From NCBI RefSeq assembly GCF_007565055.1, contig NC_044556.1:135755808-135819807 (forward strand): a stretch of DNA of 64,000 nucleotides, in the 5' to 3' direction. Positions within the stretch are counted from its first letter, which is position 1. Each line of letters opens with the position of its first letter. This DNA comes from Rhinopithecus roxellana. Lineage: Eukaryota > Chordata > Mammalia > Primates > Cercopithecidae. The notes beneath the pieces were generated by a model. It was not told where the DNA came from. It did no database searches and worked only from the letters and a program-made list of their open reading frames with translations. Position numbers and translations under genes: made by a program. Of this stretch, positions 22,905 through 34,332 are shown in pieces.

Positions 22905-23180
22905 TTTTATTCATAATTATTATTAATAAAGATGAGGTCTCATATTGCCCAGACTGGAGTGCAGTTGTATGATCATAGCTCACTGCAGTTTCAAATTTCT
23001 AGGTTCAAGTGATTCTCCCACTTCAGCCTCATGAGTGGCTAGGACTACAGGTCCACACCACCATGCCTGACTAATTTTTTAACTTTTTGTGGAAATGCTT
23101 TGTTGCCCAGGCTGGTCTTGAGCTTCTGGCTTCAAGTAATCCTTCCACCTTGTCCTCCCAAACTGCTGGGATTACAGGCT
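22905..23180 (-). mobile_element. Alu (AluJ-like)
   Basis: Antisense dimeric Alu from 'gatgaggtctcatattgcccagactggagtgcag' to 'aactgctgggattacagg', preceded by an A/T-rich decayed tail (22881-22930). Confidence 0.9.
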
Positions 23181-23353
23181 AAAATGATATATTTCTTGCA
23201 ATCAGTTGTTATTTCTGTAAATTCAGTTTAACCATGTATTTTCTTATATTCTCAGCTACAATATTTCTACTTTAATTATTAAAGCAAAGGAATATACACA
23301 AAACAATAAGCATATTTTAAAGGTAAAATATGAAGAGCAGACTTCTGGAATGA

Positions 23354-23355
<2 letters not shown>

Positions 23356-23384
<29 letters not shown>

Positions 23385-23402
23385 TATAAAATATATAAAT
23401 TA
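23356..23402 (+). repeat. (CA)n/(TA)n microsatellite
   Basis: Fourteen or so CA units at 23358-23385 followed by TA-rich sequence. Confidence 0.95.
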
Positions 23403-23544
23403 TGAGCTTTGTGGGAAATTCAGGAGTTGAGAATTTAGTACAGAAACATATTCTATTGCCAAAATTAAGAAGTGGGAAAATTGTCTCACTCATGTTTCCT
23501 CCAGTTCCTCATAACAGACCTCTTTCCCTTCTTCCCTCCCTCCA

Positions 23545-23670
23545 TTTATCTATCTATTCATTCATTGTTTTTCACAGCACAGTTATTGTAGGTCTAGTAT
23601 ATGCTAGATACTGTTGTGTGCTGCAAGTACGAAGACACAGGTTCTGCCCTGGAGGGGGAAGGCAAATGAA
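23545..23670. mobile_element. L2-like LINE fragment
   Basis: 'attcattcattg...ctagtatatgctagatactgttgtgtgctgcaagtac...ttctgccctgga' resembles the ancient 'increasing-range, tactatgtgccaggcact' type L2 3' segment. Diverged, so moderate confidence only. Confidence 0.45.
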
Positions 23671-24040
23671 CCAAAAGTTACAGAATATTCTTCAGTTGCC
23701 CAGAGTCCTTTGGCTTCAAGGCCAGGTCCAGGTCTGGATTCCCAAGACAGAAAACTATGTCCTGGACCTTTCCTTTCCTGGCCTATTTACTCTATCTGTA
23801 AGAGATAAATGATTTTCTCTCATATGGGACATGGAACTCATTATCTCAAGACATGTCACAAGCTAAAAATATAAACAAACACCTTTACAAAAAAAAAGGG
23901 TTAAGATAAATTCATGTCCAATATTCATAGTTGGCTCCAAATAAAAACTAGGACACTTTAACTTCTGAAAGTTATGGCAAGAACAACCAAGCCTTTCTAT
24001 GATACTTTGAAATCACTGTCACCAGGAAAATTGAGATTGT
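23671..24040. other. Unassigned DNA
   Basis: No gene or repeat recognised. The overlapping open frames around 23402-23812 (136 and 64 codons) show no domain and cross the L2-like fragment. Confidence 0.45.
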
Positions 24041-24044
24041 CAGT

Positions 24045-24810
24045 TGAAGAATGAGGAGGTTCATAAAAGGAAAGGAGAACTTTATTTCTTATAAAGGATT
24101 GTAGCCTACAGGTAGCCATTTTGACAGGCTTGGAAGTGTAGTCTCTGACAGAAACTGATAACAGGCACTTCAAGAAGGGAAAGTGTAAGACAGGAATTCA
24201 TACTGAATAGGGTAGCCAAATATACATATTCAATAAGCTAAAGGGACATCATGAATATTTATGAAGGGAGAATATGCAAATGTGCAATTAAGCTTCATGC
24301 CTTTTCATGAGTCACATGTTGAAAAAATGATGGTGTTAGCATGATCTGAGGGTGGAGTTTTCAGCCCTCTGATGTCAAAAGGTGAAGCAGAAGACCCAAA
24401 ACCCCATACTGCACATCCTCTGTGAGTGGCTCAAAACTAGACATAGTGGTCAGTTTTTAGTAAGAGGTGCATTGTGAAACTGGTGAATTGTCAGTTGAAA
24501 CTGCCAAGAGGTAGGTGGAGTCTGGTAGCAGCCTCAGATAACTGGCAGAAGATGGTAAAGAAATGAGTTGTCTGTTTCTTGTTTTCTAGAGCTGGTTTCT
24601 GCTTACTCCTTAGGAAAGAATTCTGGTTAAAGATCAATAAGGAAGGGGCACGCTAAGGCATCTCTGACCTCTCATCCCATCACGGTCGGGAACTCAGTGT
24701 TTAAGGTTTCTCTGTTTTCCCCTCGGTTGAGAGGGGGTCCTTTTAGTCAGTTGGGTGTCGGGGGGCAGTTTAGGATTTTGCTTTTGTTTTTCAAAAGGAA
24801 CAAGAGAAAG
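24045..24810 (-). mobile_element. ERV LTR, antisense (family not named)
   Basis: On the minus strand it shows a poly-A signal (AATAAAG, plus 'ctttattt' at 24081), and the far side has the 'aaacctt...cactgagttcccgaccg' type segment (24671-24715). The arrangement fits an LTR read right to left. It lacks internal ERV sequence. Ends are approximate. Confidence 0.5.
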
Positions 24811-26035
24811 AAAGAAATGGAGAAATAAATAAATAAACAAATACACTTCATCAGGTTGGGCTTCCATACTAGGAAACTTAATTGACTTTTTTTCTGGTTG
24901 TGACATGGTGACATTTAAAAACAATGTCCCTTTCAGGGGAGAAAAGTATGCGAAAAAGAAAAGAATACTTTTGAGAAAAATTGGAGGGTGTTTTATTGAT
25001 TATCTGAACTATGCATAGACTTTAATAATCTTTTGATTAGAGTCTTTAGTGTCCTTTTAGAAGCGAAATAACATTTGAACTACAGCATAAAAATGACACA
25101 TTTTAATTGATAAATCTGAATGCAAAATGATAACAATAAAACCATAAAAAGATTGTGTCTTTCTAAAGCCTAAAGCTTTATAGTTGGTTGAATATTTGTC
25201 TTCTATTAGTATATTGCTGTGCTCATTTTCCCTAGGCACCTAGGTCTCTCAGCACCAGTGAGTATGTTCCATTTGACTAGATTTAAAGTGCTAGTGGATA
25301 CAGCTCTGGATTCTGGGCCTGGCAGGCTATTTCTCATGTTCTCTAATAAACATTGAAAAACACCTCTAAGTTCTTCCAACATGGGACATGTGCAAGATGC
25401 ATTTCAATTTTCCATGGCATTATAGCTGTAGTTGCCTCACTGGTTCTTCTTGCCCACTGCACAAACAAAACCAGTTCACTGAAACTATGGTACTGTGGTA
25501 CAGAATTAATTATTAGCACAAGGACAGCTATGCAGAAGAACTGGGTTATCACTCAAATTAGTCTTCCTGAAGGGTCAGAGGTTAGGGTTTTGCCAGCATA
25601 GTTTGGTGGGAAGAGAACTAGGGAATGGGTACTGCTGATTGGCTGGGGATGCAATTATAGAGGTATGGAAAATAGTCTGTGTGCATTGAGTCTGTCTCTG
25701 GATGGGCGGTGGTGGGGTGGGTGGGGGCCCACAGGACAGATGAGTCATGAGTGACTAGTCCAGGTTGGGTAAGTCTGAAAAACATCTCAAAAGAGCAATC
25801 TTAGGTTCTACAATAGTGATGTTACCTATAGGTGCAGCTGGGGAAGCAACAAATCTTGTGACCTCTGGCCACATGACTCCTGAGCAGGAAGGGATTGTAG
25901 AAACAGCACCTACATTTTAGCTGAATTCAGGCTCCTCCCATAATCCTAATCTTGGTAGGTTTCATTAGTTTTACAAACCTCAATATAATATGATTAGCTA
26001 TGGCATTGAAAATCAGTGTAATATTGGTACATTTT
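24811..26035. other. Unassigned DNA, 1.2 kb
   Basis: No gene or repeat recognised. A G-rich stretch at 25702-25730 (GGGCGGTGGTGGGGTGGGTGGG) has four G-runs and might form a G-quadruplex on the plus strand. Confidence 0.45.
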
Positions 26036-26640
26036 ATTGTAGGAACCAAAGGAAAACTTCCCCTTCACCCTCCAAAGGATCACTAAAAATCAGTTGACAA
26101 AAGACAGATAAGTAGGAGAAAAGGCACGTTATTTTAACATGGTTAGCACTGGGGAACTTAAGGAGAAAGATTGCCTAATAACCCAATGTGGTACAGAAGC
26201 TTATATACTCTCTTCCATAGGGGAGAGGAGAGATGGGGACTGTAGGCAATTCCTTTGAGGGACCACAAATGATTATTAGGGAGAACAATGAATTTGTAAA
26301 TGATTCTCTTTGGAATTTGAATGAGCCCTAGAGGCTGGCATTATATTGTGAAAAAGTCCATCTCCCTGTGGTTGCATTCCTTAGTCTTCTTTTCTCAGAC
26401 AGATAATGAGATTTCAGAGAAGGGAGGAAGACAACTGTATTTCTCTTAGAAAGAAGCTTTCTTGGTTAGATAAGGAAATTCCAGAGAGAGTCCCTCCCTG
26501 TGCTTGAGGCAAGGGCTGTGGGACAAGGCAAAGATAGAGGGACCTTGATTTGGGGGCTGCGTCTAAGGCTTCTTAGCCTGTCATAGCGCCAGTGTTTGGG
26601 TTATTGCTTTCTGAGCCCCAATGTTATACTCTATACAAAG
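26036..26640 (-). mobile_element. LTR-like repeat (second copy of the 11985-12660 family)
   Basis: Same blocks in the same order as 11985-12660: 'aatcagttgacaaaagacag', 'aagtaggagaaaaggcac', 'gattattagggagaac', 'ctctttggaatttgaatgagcc', 'gataaggaaattccagagag'. This copy lacks the microsatellite and so shows the ancestral layout. Confidence 0.6.
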
Positions 26641-28411
26641 GTTTATTTTATTTTAATTTTTGATAAACTCTATATCCAAACAACTGTAAAACTCACAACA
26701 TGTGACCTAAGGGTATCATAGTGAGGTTATAGTGACCCACTAGTTAGTGTGTAATTCCTAGGATTTAAAGAGTAAGCTGTTTTCTCTGTAGAGTATGACA
26801 CTATAGTACACCATTTGGGGTTATGGGCAAGCTAATAGATTTGGCAGTTCTCATTTTTTCCCCTTGGTCAAAAACTACTCAAGTTCTGAATGCAAATAAG
26901 AGATCTCAGAACAGCCTCAAGTCCCCGAAACACTGAACATGGCAGCTCTATAAAACAACAGGGTATAATGAGCTGTCCTGGTTTCCAAATTGGGTCTGGG
27001 ATTTTTCAAATTTTACCCCAAATACTGTCCTTTTGGCTTTAATACTCTCTGTACCAGATATATCAGAATGAGAAATCAAGAGTAAAACAAACTTACATTT
27101 CCCAAACAGGGAATCAATAACCTTTCTGGAAGAAAATTTTAAAGGATATCAATCATTAAAAAAGCAAATCTGGAAACAACGATGTGTCACTCATTATGCA
27201 AATATCGTGCTAACTCTTAAGGGTGCTTTTCAGACCAGATTCTTCTACTTTCAGACAAGGCCACCATATTAGCTTCATTGCACAATATTTAATCTCTGTC
27301 CTTGAAGTTCACAAATTAACTTGCTCTGTGATTTCCTCCTTGTGATAGCCTCTGGATGTGTTTTTACTGCCTTAACAGCTACTGGCAGGCAGCTTGTCTC
27401 CCACATTCACTACAAAGTAAACAGGAATTTGGTCCCAGGGTAATTGGCTGTTCTCCAGCATAAGAATGCAAGTTATTCATGAGCTTTGTGAGTTTGCTTC
27501 TGACTAACACAGACTGTTTTCACTAGGGAGCATAGGGACAAAAAGAGTTGTGAAGTTTTGAATTGTCAGGATTATTCCTTTCAAGTATGTGATAACCCGT
27601 GATTCTTCTCCGCAACTATTTTCTACCCTCCCCGACCTTTTCCACTTCCTTTCATTTTCTAGTGACTACCAGAAATTTACTAAGGAAGCTGCCATGAAAT
27701 AACATATTTCTTTTAGAAATACAACTGACTCAATAGACAGCTATGGATGTGCTGTTATTTTGGTGATACAGTAATTTTACAGAACTTTTAAAATTAAATC
27801 TTTAGGAAAATGTGTGGGTAAATGCCAAATGGATTGGTGAGGGCCTAGGTTAACAGTGATTCAAATAATAATAATAATAATAATAATGGAGAAAAAGACT
27901 TACAGTTTTAAAGATAGGAGCATATATACTTTAAATTTTGCGGTGGTGAATAATAGATTTAAAGTTTACAAAAAATTAAGAGGTTTAAACAAAAATCAAA
28001 AAAAGCAAAAGAATTACCCATTCCTCATGGTTGGAAGAAAGTATAAGTGAGAATTCTAAGCTCCTAAAAATAGGGGCACCTAAAAAGATTTTCCTCCTTT
28101 ATTGTCTTACCTGAGAGGTCCATACTGTAAATCTAGATAACATGTTTTCTAAATTATTCTGTGAACTACACTACCCAGAAGACTGTAATATTTAAAGTTA
28201 TTGTCCAAAAATTTATTTAACAGAGATACCAACAATTGTTTGGAGACTTACAAACAAGATAAATTTGTTAATTCCTTTAGTTCACTCAAAGCTGTACAAT
28301 GTTCAAAAGACAAAATATTAAATATACTATACACCCTGATTTATTTAAATTTTTTTGATTACTTGCTGAAAAGTTGAATGGAAAGATTTTGCTTTTTTGT
28401 AATGTAATTGT
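26641..28411. other. Unassigned DNA, 1.8 kb, with an (ATA)n run
   Basis: I recognise no gene here. An (ATA/AAT)n run lies at 27864-27887. The open frame 27856-28050 begins in that run and is not coding. Confidence 0.45.
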
Positions 28412-28990
28412 CAATTAAAAGAGTTAAACTCTGTAAAATATTTGAAGAGATTTATTCTGAGCCAAATGTGAGTGACCATGGCCCAGGAAGTCCTGAGAAC
28501 ATGTGTGCAAGGTGGCTGGGGTGCAGCTTGGTTTTATACATTTTAGGGAGGCATGAGACATCAATCAAATACATGTAAGAAGTACATTGGTTTTGTACAC
28601 AAAGGTGGGACCATTTAAAGTTGGGCTTCCAGGCTATAGGTAAATTTAAACATTTTCTGGTTGACAATTGGTTGAGTTTGTCTAAAGACCTGGGATCAAT
28701 AGAAAAGAATGTCTGGGTTGCAATAAGAGGCTGTAGAGACCAAAGTTTTACTATGTAGATGAAGCTTTTAGCTAGCAAGCATCAGAGAAAATAGATTATA
28801 AAATGCTTCTTATCAGACTTAAAATCTGTGTTGATGTTAATGCTGGAGAAGTATAATGAAGCGTGTTTAACCCCCACTTCCTGTCATGGCTTGAAACAGT
28901 CTCTCAGGTTAAGTTTTAAAAGACCTAACTGAGGAGGAGGTTCACCCAGATGGTTGAGGGACCTTAGAATTTTATTTTTGGTTTATGTAA
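28412..28990 (-). mobile_element. ERV LTR, antisense
   Basis: The reverse complement has a TATA-like 'aatgtataaaacc' (plus 'ggttttatacatt' at 28530), a polyadenylation signal AATAAATC (plus 'gatttattctgagcc' at 28448) and the 'gattgatgtctcatgcctccc' block shared with 19551-20018. The upstream part reads 'gaattttatttttggttta' at 28966, a common 5' LTR edge in this group. The family is unnamed. Confidence 0.65.
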
Positions 28991-29374
28991 TTTATAAGCG
29001 AATCAATTCTTTCATACTTCAGTTCCCCATCCTTGTGTGGCATCATCTCTCTTTCTTGATCATGCTTCTACCTTTGGCTTGGCACTTGGCAGTTTTGTGG
29101 AACTCTCTGAGTAGATACACGGAGATTTGCAAAGATCTGTTTTCCTTAGATATCCGAGGAGGTATATTAATTAATTTTAGCATGTCACCTGCAGCTGGTA
29201 AACCCAGTATAGTTCACAGATCAAACGCTTGCATTCCAGCTGCTGGAGCTCTAAAGTTAAATGGTTGGGATTTTTGCCCCCAAGGAGTCCTCAGTCCAGT
29301 GGATAATCCAGATGCACAAACATTGATGATGAAATATAAGTGTAGGAAAGAGGAATGTGGCAAATTGTGTAGGG

Positions 29375-29945
29375 GTGAAGGGAAAGTTTCCCCTTCACTC
29401 TCAGAAGTTTCCCTGAAAAATTCAGTTCACAAAAGGCAGATTAATAGGAGAAAAAGGATACTAAAAGAAACTATGGTCAGACTTGTTTGACCATAGTTTA
29501 TTTGATCATAGTTTCCCATGACACAGGAGTCTTCAGAATGAAGATTCAGCTCCCCAGTGGGGTGTAGGAGCTTGTATGTCACCTTGAGGTTACAGAAAGA
29601 ACACGAGCTCAGAACATGGCCAAAACTAGGTTATGGGAGGGCGAGAAGGAGAGACTTGGCTAGAAAAAGTGGTCTTGGTATGGAGATGAAACCTCACAGG
29701 TAGCAGCCCTCAGAGAATAAATGGACAATGTTTTTTTTTTTGGATCTTTAGAGATATCAGACTCTCGGTTAATCTTTCCTAGATCTGGACTAGGGAAGGC
29801 CTGGCTGCATTAATGCAGATTGTCTAATGATGCAAATTTCCCCCACAAAAGACAGCTTTGTAGGGCCAGTTCTATTTACTGACCCCCTGACAGCCATCCC
29901 AAAATATGTCAAAGAAATATATTTGGGGCTGAAATATTTTTATTT
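29375..29945 (-). mobile_element. LTR-like repeat related to the 11985 and 26036 copies
   Basis: Starts with the shared block 'gtttccccttcactctcagaag', 'gtttccctgaaaaattcag' and 'ggcagattaataggag', then diverges into a different body ending 'ggggctgaaatatttttatttccttta'. A related but distinct subfamily is likely. It holds 'gaccatagttt' in direct and inverted copies near 29480-29515. Confidence 0.5.
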
Positions 29946-30037
29946 CCTTTAGCTGCCATGGGAGCATGGATGAGAAAGCAATTCATCTTGAAATGGAGAT
30001 TGCTAAATGTGAGCCTTAGAGAGGATAGATGTCTGAG

Positions 30038-31468
30038 TGTGTCCGGAATTGGTGGGTTCTTGGTCATGCTGACTTCAAGAATGAAGCCGCAGACCCTTGC
30101 AGTGAATGTTACAGCTCTTAAAGATGGTGTGTCCGGAGTTTATTCCTTCAGGTGTTCAGATGTGTCTGGAGCTTCTTCCTTCTGGTGGATTCGTGGTCTT
30201 GCTGACAGGAGTGAAGCTGCAGACCTTCAAGGTGAGTGTTACATCTCTTAAAGCCAGCATGTCTGGAGTTGTTCGTTCTTCCCAGTGGGTTTGTGGTCTC
30301 ACTGGCTTCAGGAGTGAAGCTGCAGACCTTTGCCGTGTTACAGCTCTTAAAGGCAGCCTGGACCCAAAGAGTGAGCAGCAGCAAGATTTATTGTAAAGAG
30401 CAAAAGATTAAAGCTTCCACAGCTTGGAAGGGGACCCAGGCAGGTTGCCCCTGGCTAGCTCTGGCAGCCTAGTTTTATTCACTTATCTGGCCCCATCCAC
30501 CTCCCGCTGATTGGTCCGTTTTACAGAGAGATGATTGGTCTGTTTTACAGAGAGCTGATTGGTCCGTTTTGACAGGGTGCTGATTAGTGCATTTACAATC
30601 CCTAAGCTAGACACAGAGTGCTGATTGGTGCATTTACAATCCTCTAGCTAGACACAAAAGTTCTCCAAGTCCCCACTAGATTAGCTAGACACAGAGCACT
30701 GATTGGTGCTTTTACAAACCTTGAGCTAGATACAGAGTACTGATTGGTGTATTTACAAACCCTGAGCTAGACACAGAGTGCTGATTGGTGCGTTTACAAT
30801 CCCTTAGCTAGACATAAAGGTTCTCCAAGTCCCCACTAGACCCAGGAGCCCAGCTGGCTTCACCTAGTGAATCCGGAGCTGGGGTTGCAGGCAGAGCTGC
30901 CCGCCAGTCCCAGCCCTGCGCTGGCATTCCTGAGCCCTTGGGTGGTCAATGGGACCCGGCGCTGCTGCGGCACAGGGGGCTGCGCTCATCAGGGAGGCTC
31001 AGGCCTTGCAGGAGCCCCTGGTGGTGGGAGGGGGGATTCGGGCATGGCAGGCTGCAGGTTCAGAGTCCTGCCCTGCGGGGAGGCAGCTGAGGCCCTGCGA
31101 GAATTCGAGCACAGCGCCCGCAGGCCAGCACTGCTGGAGGAGCTGGCACACCCTATGCAATTGCTGGCCTGGGTGCTAAGCCCGTCACTGCCCTGTACCG
31201 GCGGCGCCAGACAGCTGCTCCCAGTGCGGGCCGATGAGCACGCACCCCCGCCCGCCAGAACTCACGCTGGCCCGCGATCACCATGCGCAGCCTCCTTTCC
31301 GCCAGCACCTTTCCCTCCATACCTCCCTGCAAACAGAGGGCCCCAGCTCTGGCCTAGGCCAGCCCAGAGAGGGGCTCCCACAGTGCCATGGCAGGCTGAA
31401 GGCCAGGGTGGACTCTGAAGCCGAGGAGGCGCTGAGAGCTAGGGCTGCCAGCATGTTGTCACCTCTCA
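30038..31468 (-). mobile_element. Solo LTR12C-type (HERV9) LTR, antisense, complete
   Basis: Read on the minus strand it starts TGAGAGGTGACAACATGCTGG (31468), passes a GC-rich U3 region (31450-30860), a tandem array with inverted CCAAT boxes (30505-30830), then a promoter/poly-A region ('gcaaaataaatcttgctgctg'-type, plus 30375-30395) and two diverged copies of a 70-bp U5 unit, and ends TTCCGGACACA (30038). The exact 4-bp target duplication TGAG lies at 30034-30037 and 31469-31472. Full-length at about 1.43 kb. LTR12C copies are known strong, often germline-active promoters; this one would transcribe toward lower coordinates. Confidence 0.93.
30505..30830 (-). promoter_or_regulatory. LTR12C CCAAT/GATA-type enhancer array
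   Basis: Seven intact plus-strand ATTGG boxes (CCAAT on the transcribed strand) occur at about 30513, 30533, 30557, 30625, 30703, 30743 and 30785, with an eighth mutated to ATTAG near 30584. Each sits in a roughly 40-bp unit also carrying 'gctagacacagag'. In the LTR12 family these boxes bind NF-Y; binding here is inferred. Confidence 0.75.
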
Positions 31469-31999
31469 TGAGCAGAGCCTTGAATCACATGCTGGGGAGG
31501 TAGAGTTTGGAAGGAGGAAGGCATGATGCTATGAGAACAGGGTACTACTGGGGAGTGGTCAGGGGAGAGTGGTTAGAGAAAGAGGTGGACATAGTGAAGG
31601 GCCATGAGTTTTGAACTTTGGACTTCCTTCTGTAGATAGGAGTCTTCAGAGAAAGTAGCATAATCACAGCCAGGTGCCACTTGGAATTTTAGGAGTGAGG
31701 CATCCAAGCATTTGTTCAATGCTTGTAAACCAACCTCAATGTAGGAGTGGATTCATAAGCTGATTTACACACTTGGATAATGGGTTATTATGAGTCAGTT
31801 ATTTCTTAGAGACTGAAAAAGTTCTTAGTAACTGAAACCCTCTGCCTCAGGACATAGGAAGGGCAGGATAAAAGTAATCAGGCTTAGAATGTTGCTCACC
31901 AAGACCAGTTTGAGCAAGATTAGACATTTTCATAGTCACATCTTCTCTCTTCAGGGGAGCTGCAGCAGCATAGCAAGACTCAGATGTGAGTGCCAGGGT
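31469..31999. other. Unassigned DNA flanking the LTR12C
   Basis: Starts with the target duplication TGAG. No gene or repeat recognised. Confidence 0.45.
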
Positions 32000-32165
32000 C
32001 TGTTTAACGCTTCCTCATCAGCTGTGAACTATTTGGCAAGCCACTTGACTTCTTTGATTCTCAATTCCTCTGTCTATAAAATGAGGTATATAATCATACC
32101 TATTTGTCTCAGAGGTGGTTGTGAGGATTAAACAAAATTAAATGAACTAATATAAGCATTTTTTG
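32000..32165 (+). mobile_element. MIR, sense
   Basis: Core matches: 'gcaagccacttgacttctttgattctcaattcctctgtctataaaatgaggta', then 'ggttgtgaggattaaac'. Typical ancient tRNA-derived SINE. Confidence 0.85.
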
Positions 32166-32264
32166 GATGTCATAAAATATCGCGAAAAGTATGGGGTTAT
32201 GGTTATGACTATCAAAAGTAGAAGTCTAACTGATTATAAAAATACCAATAATGATTATTATTTA

Positions 32265-32465
32265 TTGAAGATTTGTTTTGTGTTGGCACTATTCTAAATT
32301 ATTTACATATGTGATCTCATTTAATCCTTCTAGTAATCCTATAGGGGAGGTTTTTACAGAGAAGGAAACTAAGGCTTGACAAGGCTGAACAATTCATGAG
32401 CAACAGAGCCAGAAATCAGAAGTCATACTTTCCTAACTACGAGCCTGGGCTTTTAATCACTACTC
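32265..32465 (-). mobile_element. MIR, antisense
   Basis: 'gatctcatttaatccttctagtaatcctataggggaggt' and 'gaaggaaactaaggcttg' are the reverse complement of the MIR core. It lies next to a sense MIR, forming an old inverted pair. Confidence 0.83.
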
Positions 32466-32499
32466 TTCCAATCAATCTTTTATATTCCTTTCTTTGTTT

Positions 32500-32600
32500 T
32501 TTTATTTTTTATTTTTATAGATAGGTCTTAGCTATGTTGCCCAGACTGGTCTTGAACCCTTGAGCTCAAGTGATTTTCCCACCATGGCTTCCTAAGTTGA
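32500..32600 (-). mobile_element. Alu right-arm fragment
   Basis: 'ataggtcttagctatgttgcccagactggtcttgaacccttgagctcaagtgatttt' is an antisense Alu monomer fragment. Confidence 0.82.
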
Positions 32601-33906
32601 TTCCTAAGCATTTCAAAATGCTTGTTTTTTACTTTAAAGTTTAGGCAACTGACAAAAAATTATCAACACATGATAATTGCAGAATTACTAGGCTAAAGTT
32701 TATCGTGTTCCTTCTCACTACCAGAACTAGGAATCTAGAGAGAGAAAATGTGATCCCTCGCTTTTTTTCTTATATACAAACAAAAGCTATTGTTGTTGAC
32801 TACAAATAAAATATGCTGTGAGTTTTGTTGTCAAAATATGACTTGAGGAATAGTTTAATATGAAAGTCATTTCTTTTTTTAGGGAGGCAAAACCACACAG
32901 TCTTTCCAATTATGTTATCTATAATTTTGTCCTTTAATGACAACGCTGTTTAAGAAGAATAGAGCAGAGAAAGCCTGGAATACTGTTCCTCACCTCCTAC
33001 TCCGACTCTGACATCTAAAGATCCATCTTCCCTTGAAGAATGAATAAAGAGGACATCGTTTGTTACTTTCAGGTCCAAGAGATACTGAGAAAACTAAAAT
33101 AGGGGCAGCTATGTTTCCATAATGTTGTTGACTATTCAAAGGGGCTATATAAATTGAGCTTTTACTCCAGTAGTGTTGAAGTTTTAAAAAGGGGTGGACT
33201 ATAATTAGTTATACATACATCATATTAGAAACCCTGAGTTGGTCTAATTATTAAAAGGGTTAAATCAAACCCAGTGTCTGTTCTGTGTTGATGGAAACCT
33301 TGCTGCATCTCTAGGATATAATCTCAGTGGCTTTCATCCCATCTTTCTCTAACTGGGTGTCAGTGCCCTAGCAATGACTTTGGGTCCTGGAATAGACGTA
33401 GGTCTCCCCCACACATGGTTTTACTGCTAGGCAGTAGATGGCAGAATTGAGCTTGGCTTTTGTAGTTGCCTTTCTTCTCACTTGCCTTCATTGGTAAAGT
33501 TGAAGTACTCTTAAGCTACTTGTTAAAATAGCTTTTTTTTTTAATCACAAATAATTCTATGTGTCTGTTTTATTCCACTTGAATCTCATACATTGCATAC
33601 CATATAATGCTTTTTTTAAAAAATGCTTATAGGAACTATACTTCATTTCTGCCTCTTGGTCCAAGGTTTTCTAATCTCAAAAGAACATCACCCTCATTTT
33701 AATACTTTTTTAACTCTATTTTCTGCTAGCCAATGTTATTAAAGCTTTCTTTTATCCTCTTCCCCATCATTTAAAAATTTTTTAAAAATCAACACTAGAT
33801 TTTTTCTTTTATGTCCTTCAAATTATTTAGACAACTCTACTGGTCTTAAGACTATTATAAAAATTCCTATCTCCACAGTGTGGGAGAATTGTCAAAGAAG
33901 GCAGTA

Positions 33907-33911
<5 letters not shown>
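32601..33911. other. Unassigned DNA, 1.3 kb
   Basis: No gene or repeat recognised. AT-rich with several T-runs. Confidence 0.45.
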
Positions 33912-33952
<41 letters not shown>

Positions 33953-34233
33953 AGACGGAGTCTCGCTCTGTCACCCAGGCTGGAGTGCAGTGGCCAGATC
34001 TCAGCTCACTGCAAGCTCCGCTTCCCGGGCTCACGCCATTCTCCTGCCTCAGCCTCCCGAGTAGCTGGGACTACAGGCGCCTGCCACCTCGCCCGGTTAG
34101 TTTTTTGTAGTTTTTAGTAGAGACAGGGTTTCACCGTGTTAGCCAGGATGGTCTTGATCTCCTGACCTCGTGATCCGCCCGTCTCGGCCTCCCAAAGTGC
34201 TGGGATTACAGGCTTGAGCCACCGCACCCGGCC
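33912..34233 (-). mobile_element. Young AluY of Old World monkey type
   Basis: Antisense, full length, with a 40-base T-run (33912-33951). Carries 'ggccagatctcagctcactgcaagctccgc' and 'ggcttgagccaccgcacccggcc'. The direct repeat 'gtatcctctttt' flanks it (33905 and 34236). Confidence 0.95.
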
Positions 34234-34253
34234 TTGTATCCTCTTTTGATGTA

Positions 34254-34332
34254 GTAAGTTGGTGCAAAAGTAATTGTGGTGTTTGCTATTTCAATGGCAA
34301 GAAGACACAATTACTTTTGCACCAATCTAATA
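34254..34332 (+). mobile_element. MADE1 mariner MITE (miR-548-type hairpin)
   Basis: The ends 'ttggtgcaaaagtaattgtg' (34259) and 'cacaattacttttgcaccaa' (34306) pair over 20 bases without mismatch, with TA at both outer edges. The 5' arm 'aaaagtaattgtggtgtttg' closely resembles mature miR-548 5p sequences, including the AAAGUAA seed. Whether it is transcribed is unknown. Confidence 0.93.

Noticed and set aside
23402..23812. Overlapping 136- and 64-codon frames
   Set aside because: Cross an L2-like fragment and show no domain or codon bias.
28954..29490. 178-codon plus-strand frame
   Set aside because: Crosses the edge of one LTR, unassigned DNA and the start of another LTR. No domain seen.
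30867..31418. 183-codon GC-rich open frame on the plus strand
   Set aside because: It lies in the GC-rich U3 of the antisense LTR12C, and the codon pattern reflects composition. No domain.
30860..31468. CpG-rich segment as a possible host gene promoter
   Set aside because: It is the U3 part of the LTR12C element. No exon or splice signal that I recognise lies nearby.
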